Source: Cryptomeria japonica (lineage: Eukaryota; Streptophyta; Pinopsida; Cupressales; Cupressaceae). Taken from it: DNA of 64,000 bases. The notes below the pieces were generated by a model. The model saw only the letters and a list, made by a program, of their open reading frames with translations. It made no database searches and was not told where the DNA came from. Position numbers and translations under genes: made by a program. Positions within the stretch are counted from its first letter, which is position 1. Each line of letters begins with the position of its first letter. This document shows, piece after piece, positions 1-11,905 of this stretch. The stretch is taken from NCBI RefSeq assembly GCF_030272615.1, contig NC_081413.1:724235149-724299148 (forward strand). Direction: 5' to 3'.

Positions 1-851
1 ACCTATTCTAGTGATCTACCGGAACCCATTCTGAAGCTTGTGGAGCCTTGGATGTTGATCTGCATGTTGCTTGGCATGTGGCCGACCTGCTATGTTTCAT
101 CCTTTAGATTTTCCAGAGGAATCTCCTGGCAGAGGTCGACCTCATTCATTTTTGCATGTTAGGGTTTTGATCCTTTTTGGGCTAACCAGATCCTTTTGGA
201 TCGATATATATTTGTGATCATGATTTGGAATGCAATCAATCAGAGAATCAAGGGGTATCATATAGATAGACTGTGCCTAGAAGATAGATCTTTCGATTCA
301 AGGTCCCAGTGTGACCTATTCTACTATGCCTCTGTGTCAGTATGTTGTAACCCAGCTGTTACCAATTGGATGTAATTAACTTTCATGCAATAAAAATATT
401 TGTTATGCATTTCCTCCATCATATCTGTGTGTTTCCGTTGTGTTAACTCTTGCTGACTGATTTTGACTGATCTCCTCGAGGTCTCTCCTCATCGGTGACT
501 ACTTTAGTTATTGAAAAGGTGTGACTAGTGAAGTAACCATTCCTCTTATATTTAAGGATATTTAGTCTCATTTGAGAGGTGTGTGAATTTGACGATTCAT
601 AGTGAGTTGTATCACTATGCAGAAGAGATATTATTGGCCGTGTGGAAATATTGGAGTGTCTCCCAGGTTTGATTCTATTTTATGATAGACTACATTTGTA
701 AGTGTTTTAATAAAATGATGCTTTTGGGGGTTTTTACTGGAAAGGGTTTTCCTCGTGTATATCTTGTGTAATGTGTTAATTTATGGTTGTATGATTCTTA
801 ATGTGTATCTTGTTTATAATGATTAGTATCCTAAGATCCTGATTTCTAACA
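1..851 (+). mobile_element. Copia-type LTR remnant, 3' portion
   Basis: The end of this stretch has the layout of a Ty1-copia LTR: AATAAA-type polyadenylation signals (about 387-395 and 704-710), a T/G-rich U5 segment and a terminal AACA at 848-851. A decayed tRNA-primer site follows directly. The left edge lies outside the window or is degraded, so only the right end is defined. No polypurine tract, coding region or partner LTR is visible downstream, so this is a solo or truncated LTR. Confidence 0.5.
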
Positions 852-866
852 TTGGATCTAAGCCTA
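852..866 (+). other. Degenerate primer-binding site
   Basis: TTGGATCTAAGCC directly follows the LTR end and resembles the plant initiator-Met primer site TGGTATCAGAGC, with substitutions. Its position fixes the orientation of the upstream LTR as plus. Confidence 0.4.
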
Positions 867-2862
867 TTAGGCTATACTAATCATTTTTACGAATTATAAG
901 ATATGAAGAACTTGATGGGAAACATCTTTATGCTCAATCATAACATGTGCAAGGTGATATCTAAAAATTATTCTTGTTTTGTTTCCTAACATACTTGAAT
1001 GAAATTTCCTTAAATGAATTCTCATGCTAATATCTTTACTATTGCTAGACTAATGACATTAAAGATATTTTAATAGGTAGGTAGGGCAATGATAAAGGGT
1101 ATAAAATAAATTCATTTTTTACCCCTCTCACTTTCATGCAAAGTTTCAACATCTTATATGACTGCACTCTTTAAACTTTGGTAAAATAATCTAGTTCTTC
1201 CTTATATTTTTTTAAAAAGAAAAAATACACCTTATATTATATGAAAAATATACTTACCCTCATTGAGAAACATAATTACAAGAAAATTTTGCCTCATAAA
1301 AGTTGACATTTGGGCTTACATAATGAGAGGGAGATATTATATCTTTTTCAAAATTTCACTTTGTGATTTTTTTAAGATTTTTTTTTCATCATTAATCAAT
1401 TGCACTCGTTGAGCACATTGAGTATAAGAATAATTTCCAAAAAAGAAAACATCTAAAAGTTTACATTTTAAGGAAAAAAGATTTCATTTTTCCTCAAAAA
1501 ATTGACATTAAAAAACATGAAGTTTATTAAAAAATATCCTTTATAAAAAAAAATATAAAAAATTGATTCTCATTTATAATATATATTTATTATTATAATT
1601 TCCTAAGTATTCTGTAAATAATATTTTTTACATTTCTCCCATATTCCCTAGACTATTTACTACTTCTCACCTGACTCCATGTAGATTTCCTTGTGCTTTC
1701 CTTCACCGTATACCTATGACCGTTCACTCTTTTTTGGAATGTGTGCTATTGTAGAAAGGTTGTGTTCCTTCACCTTTTAAATGGTCATTGTCCTATAATA
1801 AAAGGACTCCATCATTTAATTGCATCTTCCTTAAGAAATTTAGGTATGAAGACCAAAGTCTATACGTAGATTTTTTATCACGAACAATTTATTTTTTATT
1901 ATTATTGAACAATTCAAAATGATTACAAGGAAAATAAATAGCAATCCAAAAAATGATTGCCTAAAAAGAATAGAATAAGCCTATTTGTATGACTTCTCAA
2001 TTGCATAAAAATACATTATTGCCATTGTTTATTCCTATCATTTTTCATGATTTGATTGTTAGCAATCTATTTGGAAGTAAATACAATAAATGTAGTTGAC
2101 AAGTGTAGTGAATATTAGAAAATATAATTGTATAACAATAATTTAGGAAGAGCAAGGTTATCTACATAACCTAATGCATTAACATCTATAACAGAAACTA
2201 CATCACCATCTGCAGATGTTTCCAAATTCATACACTTTTCAAATGAGAGAGAACCTCCTACTTATTTTTAATGACAAGCGAACTACACTGAAATTTTGTT
2301 TTCATCAAAATATATACAATCAAGACCCTTGTTCGTATTTGCTTAAAATCATAGAATTTTTCTAACAAAGATACAAAAAATAAGAGGGATTCCAAGCTAT
2401 TATTTGGGAGCAGCAATCCTTGAAATTCAATGTGATGCTATAGTTTTTTCATGCATACTTGAAAGATGAGAAACTTCTCCTTTGCATGGATATGAAGTTG
2501 CTTCTCCTCTACATTATAACTCAAATAAGTCTCCATTATCTTGTGCACAGACATTGCTTCATGCCTGTATCAGGTCCACAACTTAGAAGCTTATTTATCT
2601 CCTTCAATAAAATTGCAAAACTTGAATTTCATCACGAAATAGAATTGACTTCCTTATATGCCTTTACTTTAAGGAGTCGTCAAACATTAAGGGATCCATT
2701 CCTTTAGTAGAGGTGTTTGTTGGTGCTAACTTCTCTCTTTTATGTCTAAATGTTCTCTCCACTATCAATATCAATACAGTTGGTCATAACATCTATCGCC
2801 ACACCACCCATTTTGTGTGGTAATTTTGTTTCTCATGATCCAAGTAAACTTCTTTTCTTTAA
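867..2862. other. AT-rich spacer without recognisable genes
   Basis: Strongly AT-rich DNA with homopolymer runs and no ORF that resembles a known family. A short ORF near 2459-2707 has no recognisable motif. It ends at the target duplication of the next element (TTTAA, 2858-2862). Confidence 0.6.
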
Positions 2863-3232
2863 TGTTAAAAAAAACACAAATCTAAAAACAAATGCTAGTA
2901 CACAAATGAATTAATAAAAAAATATAACAGTCAAAATAAAACTCTATACACCATAGAGGCAAAGAGTATAAATTGTTGTATTTTCTCTAAGAATACAACA
3001 AACTTCTTTAATTTATTTATTTATTGGCAGAAATAAGAGATATATACACAAAGAAGAATTACAACGGATAGACACCAATGGAAAAATCTGGAAACTTTTC
3101 CAACTAAGGAAAAACTAAAAACAAATAAACTTTGGGAAACAATCACAACTAATAGATAAAAAAACAATATTTTTCTATATTTTAAAATCCACCCTAAAAT
3201 AGTTATAAATCAGATTTCTATTTATTTTAACA
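2863..3232 (-). repeat. 3' LTR of copia 1
   Basis: Nearly the same sequence as 8965-9335, starting TGTTA and ending AACA. It is AT-rich. On the element's strand it follows the purine-rich tract at about 3233-3250. Confidence 0.92.
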
Positions 3233-3239
3233 TCATCCC

Positions 3240-3897
3240 TAAAATTTGATTTGTGGAGATTTTTCAATCCATTGAAAAATTCTTGCTTCAGAGGCTTTGT
3301 CAAAATGTCAGCAACTTGATCTTTGGACTTGCAAAAAGAAAGTTTGATCTCTTTATTTTTTACTATTTCTCTGATGAAGTGAAATTTGATATCAATGTGT
3401 TTGCTTCTTCCATGAAAGATTGGATTTTTAGAAAGTGCAATGGCTGATTGATTATCACAAAATATAATTGTTTCCTCCATTTGGGGCTGCATCAATGCTT
3501 CAAGCATTCTTCATAACCAAACAACTTGACAACCTGCTGAAGTAGTTGCCACATATTCTACTTCTGCTGAGGATGATGCAACAATGGGTTGTTTCTTTGA
3601 AGACCATGAAATTGCACCTGAACCAAGACTAAAAACATATCCTGAAGTACTTTTCCTATCATCCTGGTTTCCAGCCCAATCACTATCTGTATAACCCGTT
3701 AACTTCAAAACAACTTTCTTTTCATAAACAATTTCATGATTTATAGTCCCCTTCACATACCTGAGTATTCTTTTACCTACTTGTAGATTAGTATCATGTG
3801 GATCCTCCATGAACCTACTTATCAAGTTGATTGCATACATAATATTTGGTCTTGTTGTTGTTAAGTACATTAAGCTTCCAACCAAACTTTTATACAT
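3240..3897 (-). pseudogene. Copia 1 RNase H domain
   Basis: The RNase H domain degrades the RNA strand of the RNA:DNA hybrid during reverse transcription. Visible motifs are YTDSDWAG with DRKSTSGY (about 3640-3700), SWSSKKQ followed by SSSAEVEY (3550-3610), then CDNQSAIALSKNP, the KHIDIKFHFIRE block and a terminal DILTKPL (3270-3460). These are the usual Ty1-copia signatures in order. The two halves share a frame but are separated by a stop at about 3508-3510. The upstream end passes into the reverse transcriptase. Confidence 0.93.
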
Positions 3898-4780
3898 AGT
3901 AGAATCTACCTTATTTCATCTTTTTTTCTTAACTTCACACCCATAGCAAGAGGTGTAATTGTTGGTTTTCTATTTTCCATCTTGAACCTTTTCAAAATAT
4001 CATTTGCATACTTTTCTTGTGAAATGAAAATCCCATCACTATTTTGAGTTACTTCAAGACCAAGCTAATAGTGCAACAAACCAAGATTAGTCATCTCAAA
4101 TTCACTCTTCATTGCCACAGAAAAATCTCTAAGCATGTTTTCATTATTCCCAGTATAAAGAAAATCATCAACATAAATACAAACTATCATAACATCTCCA
4201 TGTTGTTGTTTTATGAATAGGGAGGGTTCGTAAGGACATTTTTCAAAACCATTTTTAAATAAATATGATTCAATTATTTCATACCAAACTCGAGGTGCTT
4301 GCTTTAAACCATACAAAGCTTTCTTTAGTTTGAGTACCTTACCTTTTTGACCTTTAATCTCAAAACTAGGTGGTTGTTCAATGTAGATTTCTTCCTCCAA
4401 TACACCATTTAAGAAAGCTGATTTTACATCCATATGAAATATTTTCCAACCCTTTTGTGTTGAAAGAGCTAAAATCATACAAATAGTATCCATTCTAGCA
4501 ACAGGTACAAAAACTTCATTATAATCAATACCTTCTCTTTTTTGTAGCCCTTCACTACCAACCGGGCCTTGTATCTATTTACTTTACCTTGCTCATTGTA
4601 CTTTGTTCTATACACCCACCTTACTCCAATTGGCTTCTTATGCTCAAGGAGATCTGCAAATTCCCAAGTTTGATTCTTTTCCATGGCTGCAATTTCTTCA
4701 TTCATAGTTGTAACCCATTTTTCATCTTTTATTGCCTCTTCAAATGTAATAGGATCGTAATCAGAAAAAATAAATGACAA
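3898..4780 (-). pseudogene. Copia 1 reverse transcriptase
   Basis: The RVT_2-type reverse transcriptase starts with GVRWVYRTKYNE and the YKARLVVKGY block (about 4550-4620). It continues with HMDVKSAFLNG and IYIEQP (4380-4430), ALYGLKQAPRVWY (4280-4325) and the catalytic YVDD (about 4165). An LGLLHY block sits near 4065. The domain is split over at least three frames: 4780-4475, 4493-4065, and the remainder to 3898 with further stops. All catalytic motifs are recognisable, but no single product could be made. Confidence 0.93.
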
Positions 4781-4794
4781 AAATATTCATTTAC

Positions 4795-5058
4795 CTATGT
4801 TGTTCTTTGATATATATCAAACAAGCTCCTTGTTTTTTGCCACCTTTTTGGAGATTCAGAGGTGGATGATGAAGAACTACTTGATGAAACATGGCTACGA
4901 CTTGGTGGAGAAAGGCTACTTTTTGATGAAGAAGAGCTTCTTCGTAGCGAGGATTGTTGAATGCCACTACTGCTGGTTCTTGTGTTAACAATTAAATTTG
5001 GTTGTTGATTTGCAGCTTCATTTTCAATGGTAACTTGTAACTGATATTTCTCTTCCAA
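4795..5058 (-). pseudogene. Copia 1 serine-rich linker between integrase and reverse transcriptase
   Basis: A serine-rich, low-complexity stretch lies exactly where Ty1-copia polyproteins carry a variable spacer after the integrase. It has no catalytic motif. It is a polyprotein linker, not a separate gene. Confidence 0.6.
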
Positions 5059-5067
5059 TTTCCAACA

Positions 5068-5759
5068 CTACTCCTGATCTTGAAGAAACTTTGCATCTCT
5101 ACTTATCACTAACTTCTTTGTCTCTGGATTGTACAACTTGTATGCCTTGGATTCTTCAATGTATCCAACAAAGATACATTTTTTTGCCTTATCATCCAAT
5201 TTCTTTCTGAGTGCATCTGGAACATGAGAATAAGCAATACAACCAAAAATTCTTAGATGATCTACACGGGGTTTGTATCCTCCCCATGCTTCTTTTGGTA
5301 TCATTCCCCACACTGACTTTGTAGGACATTTGTTCAAAACATAACTTGCACAACAAACTGGTTCTACCTTGAAAACTTTGGGTAAATTCTTAACATTAAG
5401 CATACTTCGTACCATATCTAAAATTGTTTAGTTTTTCCTCTCAGCTAAACCATTTTGTTGAGGTGTATAACTGGTTGTTAGTTGTCTTTTAATGTCATTT
5501 TCAATACAAAAATTATGAAAATCATGTGAAATATATACTCTCCACCTCTATCAGTCCTTAAAATTTTGAGAAAATAGCCACTTTGCTTTTCAACTAATCC
5601 TTTAAACTCTCTAAATTTTATGAAAGTCTCTGATTTATTTTTCAAAGGATGCACCCAAAGTTTCCTTTTGTAGTCATCAATAAATGTCAAAAAATATCTT
5701 ATACCAGATAATGAAGCAACCTTAATTGGTCCACATAGATCTGAGTGTACTATCTCCAA
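5068..5759 (-). pseudogene. Copia 1 integrase
   Basis: The rve integrase core inserts cDNA into the host genome. Visible here are HSDLCGP with the first catalytic Asp (about 5735-5755), FIDDYKRKLWV (5650-5680), LRTDRGGEY with the second Asp (about 5530-5560), and further downstream CASYVLNKCPTKSV, RIFGCIAY and KCIFVGY (5150-5350). A frame change around 5415-5478 separates the two parts and removes the segment expected to carry the catalytic Glu. Confidence 0.92.
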
Positions 5760-5933
5760 TGGGTTTGAAGCTCTCCAAGAATCCCTTACTGCAAAGGGTT
5801 CTCTATGGTGTTATCCAATAATACATCCTTCACATTCTTCATCTGTTCTTTAGATAAATAGTAAACCTATTACCATGTTCTTTTTATGCAAAAGATTTAG
5901 TCCATCAAAATTCAAATGACCAAATCTAAGATG

Positions 5934-6377
5934 TCATAACCACTGTGTGTCCTTTACAAGAGCACTGAAACTTAAATGCATATTGTTTCTAATATTAAGA
6001 GAAAACATCTTATTAGTAGTCATGGGTATTTTAGTTATCAACTTGTTTTTACCATCAACAATAATGCATGTACCATTTTCAAATTTGACAATGTGGCCTT
6101 TTTGCACAAGTTGGCCTACACTTAACAAGTTTTGCTTGAGGCTTGGTACATAAAATACATCACCAATATATTTTTTCTCACCTTGTTTTGTTGTGATTAA
6201 TATCCTCCCTTTCCCCATGACCGGTGCAATTGTATTGTTTCCCATCTTGACTTTAGATTTGATGGACTCATCCAAATTATGAAATATCTCTTTGCGTATT
6301 GTCATATGATTACTGCACCCGCTATCAACATACCATTTGTCATCATTTACTTCCTCCTTTGTGTTGCATGTGAGCAA
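5934..6377 (-). pseudogene. Copia 1 aspartic protease
   Basis: The active-site motif WYVDSGCSNHMT (about 6310-6345) identifies the retropepsin-like protease that cleaves the Gag-Pol polyprotein. The downstream VPSLKQNLLSVGQL block is the usual continuation in copia elements and leads into the GAG-pre-integrase region. The D-S-G triad is intact. The frame breaks before the integrase (5760-5933). Confidence 0.9.
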
Positions 6378-6925
6378 GACATAGACTTCTTACCCTTCAA
6401 CTTCATTTGCATGTTGGGCTTCCTGTTTACTTTCATTTGCAATAATTTTTTTACATTCATAAGCAAAGTGACCATACTTTTGACAGTAATAACATTGAAT
6501 AGATGATTTATCATACCTTTGAAAACCTCTGCCTCTTTGCTGAAAATTTTCTCTACCTCTACCTCTTGCTTGAGTGAAACTACAATTTTCTTCATCACTT
6601 CTATTGCTTCTTTGACCTCTGCCTCTTTGTAAAAAGAGTCCTCCTCTTCCTCTTGAATTTCTACCTCTTCCTCTTTATGCAGAGATGATTCTAGTGTTGC
6701 TTCTTTTTCTTTTATAGACACCTTGCTCTTTAAGGCTTTCTCAAGTGGCTCATTTGTTGCTTTATTTATTCTATGCTCATGTGTGTACAATGAACCCATA
6801 AGCTCATCAACAGACAAATATGTTAGATCTTTTGATTCTTCAATAGCTATAACTACAGGATCATATTTTGTAGGCAAACTTCTTAAAATCTTTTCAACAA
6901 TTTTTTGGTCAGTCATAACTTCTGA
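6347..6925 (-). pseudogene. Copia 1 gag, C-terminal part with zinc knuckle
   Basis: The segment opens with DQKIVEKILRSLP and an IEESKDL block, typical of the copia gag domain (UBN2 family). A Lys/Glu-rich basic stretch follows. A CCHC zinc knuckle, CYYCQKYGHFAYEC, lies at about 6455-6500 but in a frame different from the rest, showing a frameshift just upstream. The knuckle binds element RNA during packaging. The N-terminal half lies at 8478-8941, beyond an insertion. Confidence 0.88.
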
Positions 6926-8477
6926 TGCAGAGCCAGGCAACAACTAGGTGAAAACCTTCTCTCACCCACAACTACTATGTCCAAAACAATTTCTTTTGTT
7001 TGTTAAAGGTGTGAACAAAACACCTACCAAATTCTCAACTCACACAACAATTTTTGTGACGGGATCCATACCGGTCTAGTATCTTCTAGTACCGGTATGA
7101 TGAAAACACTCTACCCTTGTATGAACCATTTTAGTACCTTTCGGTACTGGTGGGATGGAAACCTATTGGATTTTGTATATTGGTGGTCCAACCAACACAA
7201 AACACCAATAAAATCTGGCAATCATATGTGTTAGGGATTACTTGCCTCACAACTGTCCACTTGTCTAGTAGCCCTACCTGTAGCCTAATAGCCCTACCGA
7301 TTGAGTTTTCCAAACACAACCTAACAAAGTTCCAAAGGACAAGAAAAAATAAAGGTTTATTTAGATACCCTTTATCTAGTTACACAATTCCCCAAAATAT
7401 TAGGCTCTAACCACAAGTTAAAAGGTATGTACCCTTACTGTCCTTCAAGACCTAATTAAGCCAATTAGGCCTAATTTACAAAGCAAGTACCCCTTGTATC
7501 AGTCCCCTGACTAAACCAACATTTCTGAAACTTGGGGTAATGTTTCAAACCACCAAATCCAAAGTTTCAAGACTTTATCCCATCTTCTTTATCTTCTGCA
7601 AGTGATTTCCACTTCTACAGCTCAAGCGGTCACATAGAGATGCCCGCCTAGGATCAATTCAATCTCTTTGGTCTTGGAGCCTCCCTACAAACCAACACCA
7701 AAATATTATGATACAATGGCCCTTCTAACATTTTCCCCATATTTTATTTGGTCCTCCAGTGAAAATGTCAGATCGAGGGCATCTTTACAGTGAAACCCTG
7801 GGTGTCGGTAGGGTTTGTGACCAGTCTGGTTAGAATTGGATGGATCCCTACAACCTGATTGTTACAAAACCTCAAACTTGATTCAAATGAAAGGTAAGAG
7901 ACTTCCCTAACTCATTCAATTAGTTTCATACATCCACCAATCCATACTGATTAGAAATGAACAACAAAAACATAGAATTTCATAAAACTCTAAGTATATT
8001 GTATTGCTCCAAACTCCAAAACGTCATAAAATTTCATCAACTTAAACAAATATGCCAACAAAAACCTAGAATTGATCCAAGTGGGCATAATATATCCTCC
8101 CTAACGGTTTCCAACCACTTTTCAAACTTTGGAACTGTTGGAGGACTAGTTATCCCTTTTTACAACATTTTGCAATGACAACAAAAGTTGTCAACTTGCA
8201 CTTTTCAAACTTGGCAACTCCAAGGTGTATTCAACCTATTCCAAGGATTGGTCTGATGTTTTTAGGACCTTGACTCATGCCTAGACTCCTACTGACCCAC
8301 ATGGTCATTTATCAATGGTGGCTTATAAAATGCAACCATTAAAATGTCTTATATCAATTGGGTCTCATTGACTCACAAAACTATAAACCTGTTACAGATG
8401 ATCATTTTCACCTCATGGGTGATATTAGGCTCTTTTAGACTTCATTTGTGTCTTTGGGTGCTCCTGCACCAAATTTG
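6926..8477. mobile_element. Unidentified 1.55-kb insertion inside copia 1 gag
   Basis: The gag reading frame stops after QMKSNG (about 8478) and resumes at EVMTDQK (about 6925), leaving about 1.55 kb of unrelated DNA. The insert is relatively rich in CCGGT motifs (for example 7066-7100 and 7140) and has no coding similarity I recognise. I cannot find clear terminal inverted repeats, LTRs or a target duplication, and the exact edges are uncertain by about 10 bp. It could be a decayed solo LTR or a short non-autonomous element. Confidence 0.6.
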
Positions 8478-8941
8478 CCATTTGATTTCATCTGATTAAT
8501 TATTCCCATTGTACAAGTAAAGAAATCTCCTAAACTTTTTGAATCTGACATTTGTAAAAGTTCAAAATATTTTCTAAGCATTTGTAGATGAACTATTCTT
8601 ACTCTTTTTGTACCTTGAAATGATTGTGCAAGGAGATCCCATGCTTCTTTGCCCTTTGAAGTGGTTGTAACTCTTGGAAGGAGAGTTTCATCAAAACCCT
8701 GCACTATGAACAATAATGCTTTTTTTATCCTTTTTTCGATTATCCCGTAGTAAATCCCTTTCATTTTGTGTGAGTGTTGCTAATGTCATTGCATCTACCG
8801 GTTTTGAGTACCCATTTTGTACAAGATCCCATAGCTCCTGTGATCTGAAACAAAATATTCATCTGAAAAACTCCAAAAAACATAGTTTTTCCCATTAAAT
8901 TTGGGAATTTGCAGTTGTGTATTGTTAGCATTTGTTGACAT
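8478..8941 (-). pseudogene. Copia 1 gag, N-terminal part
   Basis: The likely start codon is at 8941-8939, giving MSTNANNTQLQIPKFNG, the usual opening of a plant copia gag. It follows the 5' LTR by only 23 bp. Downstream are the KEAWDLLAQSF block (about 8625-8660) and KYFELLQMSDSKSLGDFF (8530-8580). The frame is broken once near 8764-8800, and the protein is cut at about 8478 by the insertion. Confidence 0.88.
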
Positions 8942-8947
8942 TTCAAA

Positions 8948-8964
8948 CCTACTCTTATACCATA
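8948..8964 (-). other. Copia 1 primer-binding site
   Basis: On the minus strand TGGTATAAGAGT follows the 5' LTR by two bases. It matches the initiator-Met-tRNA primer site TGGTATCAGAGC at 10 of 12 positions. The site overlaps the short leader before gag. Confidence 0.75.
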
Positions 8965-9335
8965 TGTTAGAAAAAACACAAATCTAAAAACAAATGCTAG
9001 TACATAGATGAATTAATCAGAATATATAACAATCAAAATAAAACTTTGATACACCACAAAGGCAAAGAATATAAATTGTTGTATTTGCTCTAAGAATATA
9101 ACAAACTTCTTTCATTTATTTATTTATTGTCAGAAATAAGAGATATATACACAAAGAAGAATTACAACAGATAGACACCAATGGAAAAATCTGGAAACTT
9201 TTCCAACCAAGGAAAAACTAAAAATGGATTAACTTTGGGAAACAATCCCAACTAACAGATAAAAAAAAAAGATTTTTCTATATTTTAAAATCCTCCCTAA
9301 AATAGTTATAAATTAGATTTTTATTTATTTTAACA
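8965..9335 (-). repeat. 5' LTR of copia 1
   Basis: Partner of 2863-3232, nearly identical over its length, with TG and CA ends. The flanking TTTAA at 9336-9340 matches the left flank. Confidence 0.92.
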
Positions 9336-9340
9336 TTTAA

Positions 9341-11147
9341 TAGTGTGTGAAGTTATATGATAGATTATTTGTTTTGTCATTACTAGACCTTTTTAATGGT
9401 GTAGGGATAATCATCAAAGGGAATTTAAGCAAATATGTAAGCCTAAACTTAGCTCACTTACAATTCTCTCTAAAGTACTTAGTTGTGGATGGACCAATCA
9501 TGTCAAAAGGTAAGTATTCCTCTAAACTGCATAAGAGTTCCAATGAACTGATTCCATAATTCTATCTATTTGTCAGATAAATCTTAGAGTTCTTCAAATG
9601 AATTGATGTCTGAATGTAGAGAGGCTCCCTACCTACACCAATTTCAACATACTTTTGTTTTTGCTAACAAAGAAGATCTTATGGTTTTGACATTCTAGAC
9701 TTTTAGAAATCTCATTAGGGACCCTTCAACGTATTGGAGGAAAGCTTGAGGAATACTCAATGACTCCCTCTTTATTGTCTTGCATTCTTGGTTTCTTTGA
9801 CTTACATGTCTCTAGAGTGGCATCATAACTTGATCAACTCATATAATTAAGAATCAAAGATTATATGTTGTAGCACTTACTATGTATTTTGGAGTCATAT
9901 CTAACAATTTCTTAATAGTAGCGCTTGCATCAAATGGAAGTGCAAAGGTTGCGCTAATAGCAATATATATTAAAAAAATTAAATTATATAAGTATATTTG
10001 TAGAAGTTTTATAATATATTTTTTTAATCAGATCTACTCTTATTAATCTAATATATTTATATATGCATTTTATTAAATTGATATAAGTTATAATTTACTA
10101 AAGAAAAGTTTTTTTTAATACATATTGAATAAACCAGACCATAACTGTTTAAGGTGTTATTGGTAGGGTGTTTAAAAATATTCAAGGAAAAAAAATTGTT
10201 TTTAACATTTAATGAAAAAGGCTAAACAAGATGTCTGCACTGAATAGTTTAGACATTTTGGTACTTGAGGTGGAAGTATGTTGCAAAGGTGAACTAGATA
10301 TACATTCTCCACCAAACTAATATGCTAAGAACAACTGAATTTCGTTAAGGGCCTCTATAGTACATGTACATATGCAGTCAACCCTTCCTCATGTCTACAA
10401 ACTTAGAGTTTCAAACTAATGTATTGGTTGAATTTCTTTGAATGGATATGACCCACGGAACCCAACGGTGAGTTTTCAAAACTTAGAATTATTTTGAAGT
10501 ATAGTTTACATGTCTCATGTGTTCCAAAACTTTTATATATGATTAATATAACATTGAGTATTGCAGTCATAAAGTGGAGGAAATGATATGCATTTCCAAC
10601 TTGAGGAAGTTACAGGAAACCAAAAGAATGTGTACATGTATTCCACCGTGGACCATGCCATATTTTACCTCTTCCCCCGCTATATTTTAAGAAATTTTTC
10701 TCCAAAAATAATAAGCATAAATCATTTTTTAATCATGCATCACGTGACATAGAAATAGAATTTATTTTTATGATAAATAAATACTATATATCAATTCATT
10801 TTTTAAATTATTAGATATACATTCATTAAAATAAAATACATATTTAATTTTAATTGAAATCTAAATAAAGTTAAAACTTAAAAATTCTTACCCTGACACT
10901 TGGATTTGGTAAACAAAAGACAACAAAAAGTGCAGATTCTCAACATCTAGACAAAGTCCTCATGTATCCTGACACATTACCATATATTTGGTGCTATGGA
11001 GCAGGTGTCTCCAAAGGTTTTCAATAATATTTTTTTTAATCTACCTTTTTTATGAGATTCACATATTTAATAATTCTCTAAGTTATTGGGTGTAAAGAAC
11101 TTTATTATAATGAATGGCTATCTTCCTAATAAACTATTTGGAGAGAA
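9341..11147. other. Spacer without recognisable genes
   Basis: AT-rich sequence with no ORF above background and no motif I can place. Nothing is claimed here. Confidence 0.6.
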
Positions 11148-11229
11148 AACTTGTAAAGGATGGCTCACCCGTTGCTTAATTTTAAATAGAGCAAACTTGT
11201 AAAGGATGGCTCACCCGTTGCTTAATTTT
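11148..11229. repeat. Perfect 36-bp direct duplication
   Basis: The segment 11148-11183 recurs exactly at 11194-11229, offset by 46 bp. The copies are identical, so the duplication is recent compared with the surrounding decayed DNA. Replication slippage or filler-DNA repair would explain it. Confidence 0.9.
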
Positions 11230-11479
11230 TTAATGAATAATTACTATATGTAGTATCATGTCTACTTTTCTTTTAAACAAGAAAACTAATTATTCATGTT
11301 TATGCTCAAAAAAATATATGTTTCAATCTCCTTGATTCTAATGATTGGACTCTACTCTAACTTTGTGAGGAATACTATATGATATTTGGCAAATGATGAA
11401 TGCATAATATTATGTTTTTTCTTTACAACAAAAATCAAGTTTAATTGATTGCTATGTTACTGACTATATTAGTGATTGT

Positions 11480-11800
11480 ATTTTAGATGATGCCTTCAAA
11501 ATATATGGTGTAGGTGTTATTACATGGATGGTGCAATACTTTAATAGAAAGGTTATCTTCTATGTGTCCTTGATTCAAAAGGATGTTCAATATGAAGTAG
11601 CTCTTGAAGAATCAATATGGCTTTGAAGATTTACGGAAGAGCTTCAGTTGAATACATGTAAAAGAACCATCTTACTTAAAGATATTTTACTCTTTCTAGA
11701 GAATATCATTTCTAAATATCGCAAAGAACATTGAAGATCATAGGCACCTCACTCAAGTGAAAGTATTCCATAATAAAGGCACATTGAAGATCATGAGCAC
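11480..11800 (+). pseudogene. Decayed copia RNase H fragment
   Basis: In the plus frame a stretch aligns by eye with the end of a Ty1-copia polyprotein: DDAFKIYGVGVITWM resembles DRKSTSGYVF..GVISW, and YEVALEESIWL, a stop, then RFTEELQL resembles EAEYVAL.EAIWLR..LEEL. The aspartates and the NQSAI block are not convincing, so this is an old relic. A purine tract and an LTR-like segment follow at 11894 onward, as expected for the element's 3' end. Confidence 0.5.
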
Positions 11801-11905
11801 ATGCTATATATTGGAATTTTAGCCATCACTTATTAAAACCTTATGCAGTATTATGCTCTGAATTCGAATCAATGCTTGGCCTTAGGTGATGCCATTAAGG
11901 GAGAG

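Larger units (their letters stand above)
2863..9335 (-). mobile_element. Ty1-copia retrotransposon, complete ends, decayed coding region (copia 1)
   Basis: Two direct repeats of 370 and 371 bp (2863-3232 and 8965-9335) begin TG and end CA. They are flanked by the 5-bp duplication TTTAA at 2858-2862 and 9336-9340. Between them, on the minus strand, lie gag, protease, integrase, reverse transcriptase and RNase H in the Ty1-copia order (integrase before reverse transcriptase). A primer site abuts the right LTR and a purine-rich tract (about 3233-3250) abuts the left one. The coding region changes frame many times and gag is split by about 1.55 kb of unrelated DNA (6926-8477), so the copy is dead. 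It is otherwise structurally complete. Confidence 0.93.

Noticed and set aside
2459-2707. 82-codon plus-strand ORF
   Set aside because: No recognisable motif, leucine-rich composition, AT-rich surroundings. Expected by chance.
6926-8477. The gag insertion as a spliced intron
   Set aside because: GT and AG dinucleotides can be found near both edges, but introns in copia gag are not expected and there is no branch-point or polypyrimidine support.
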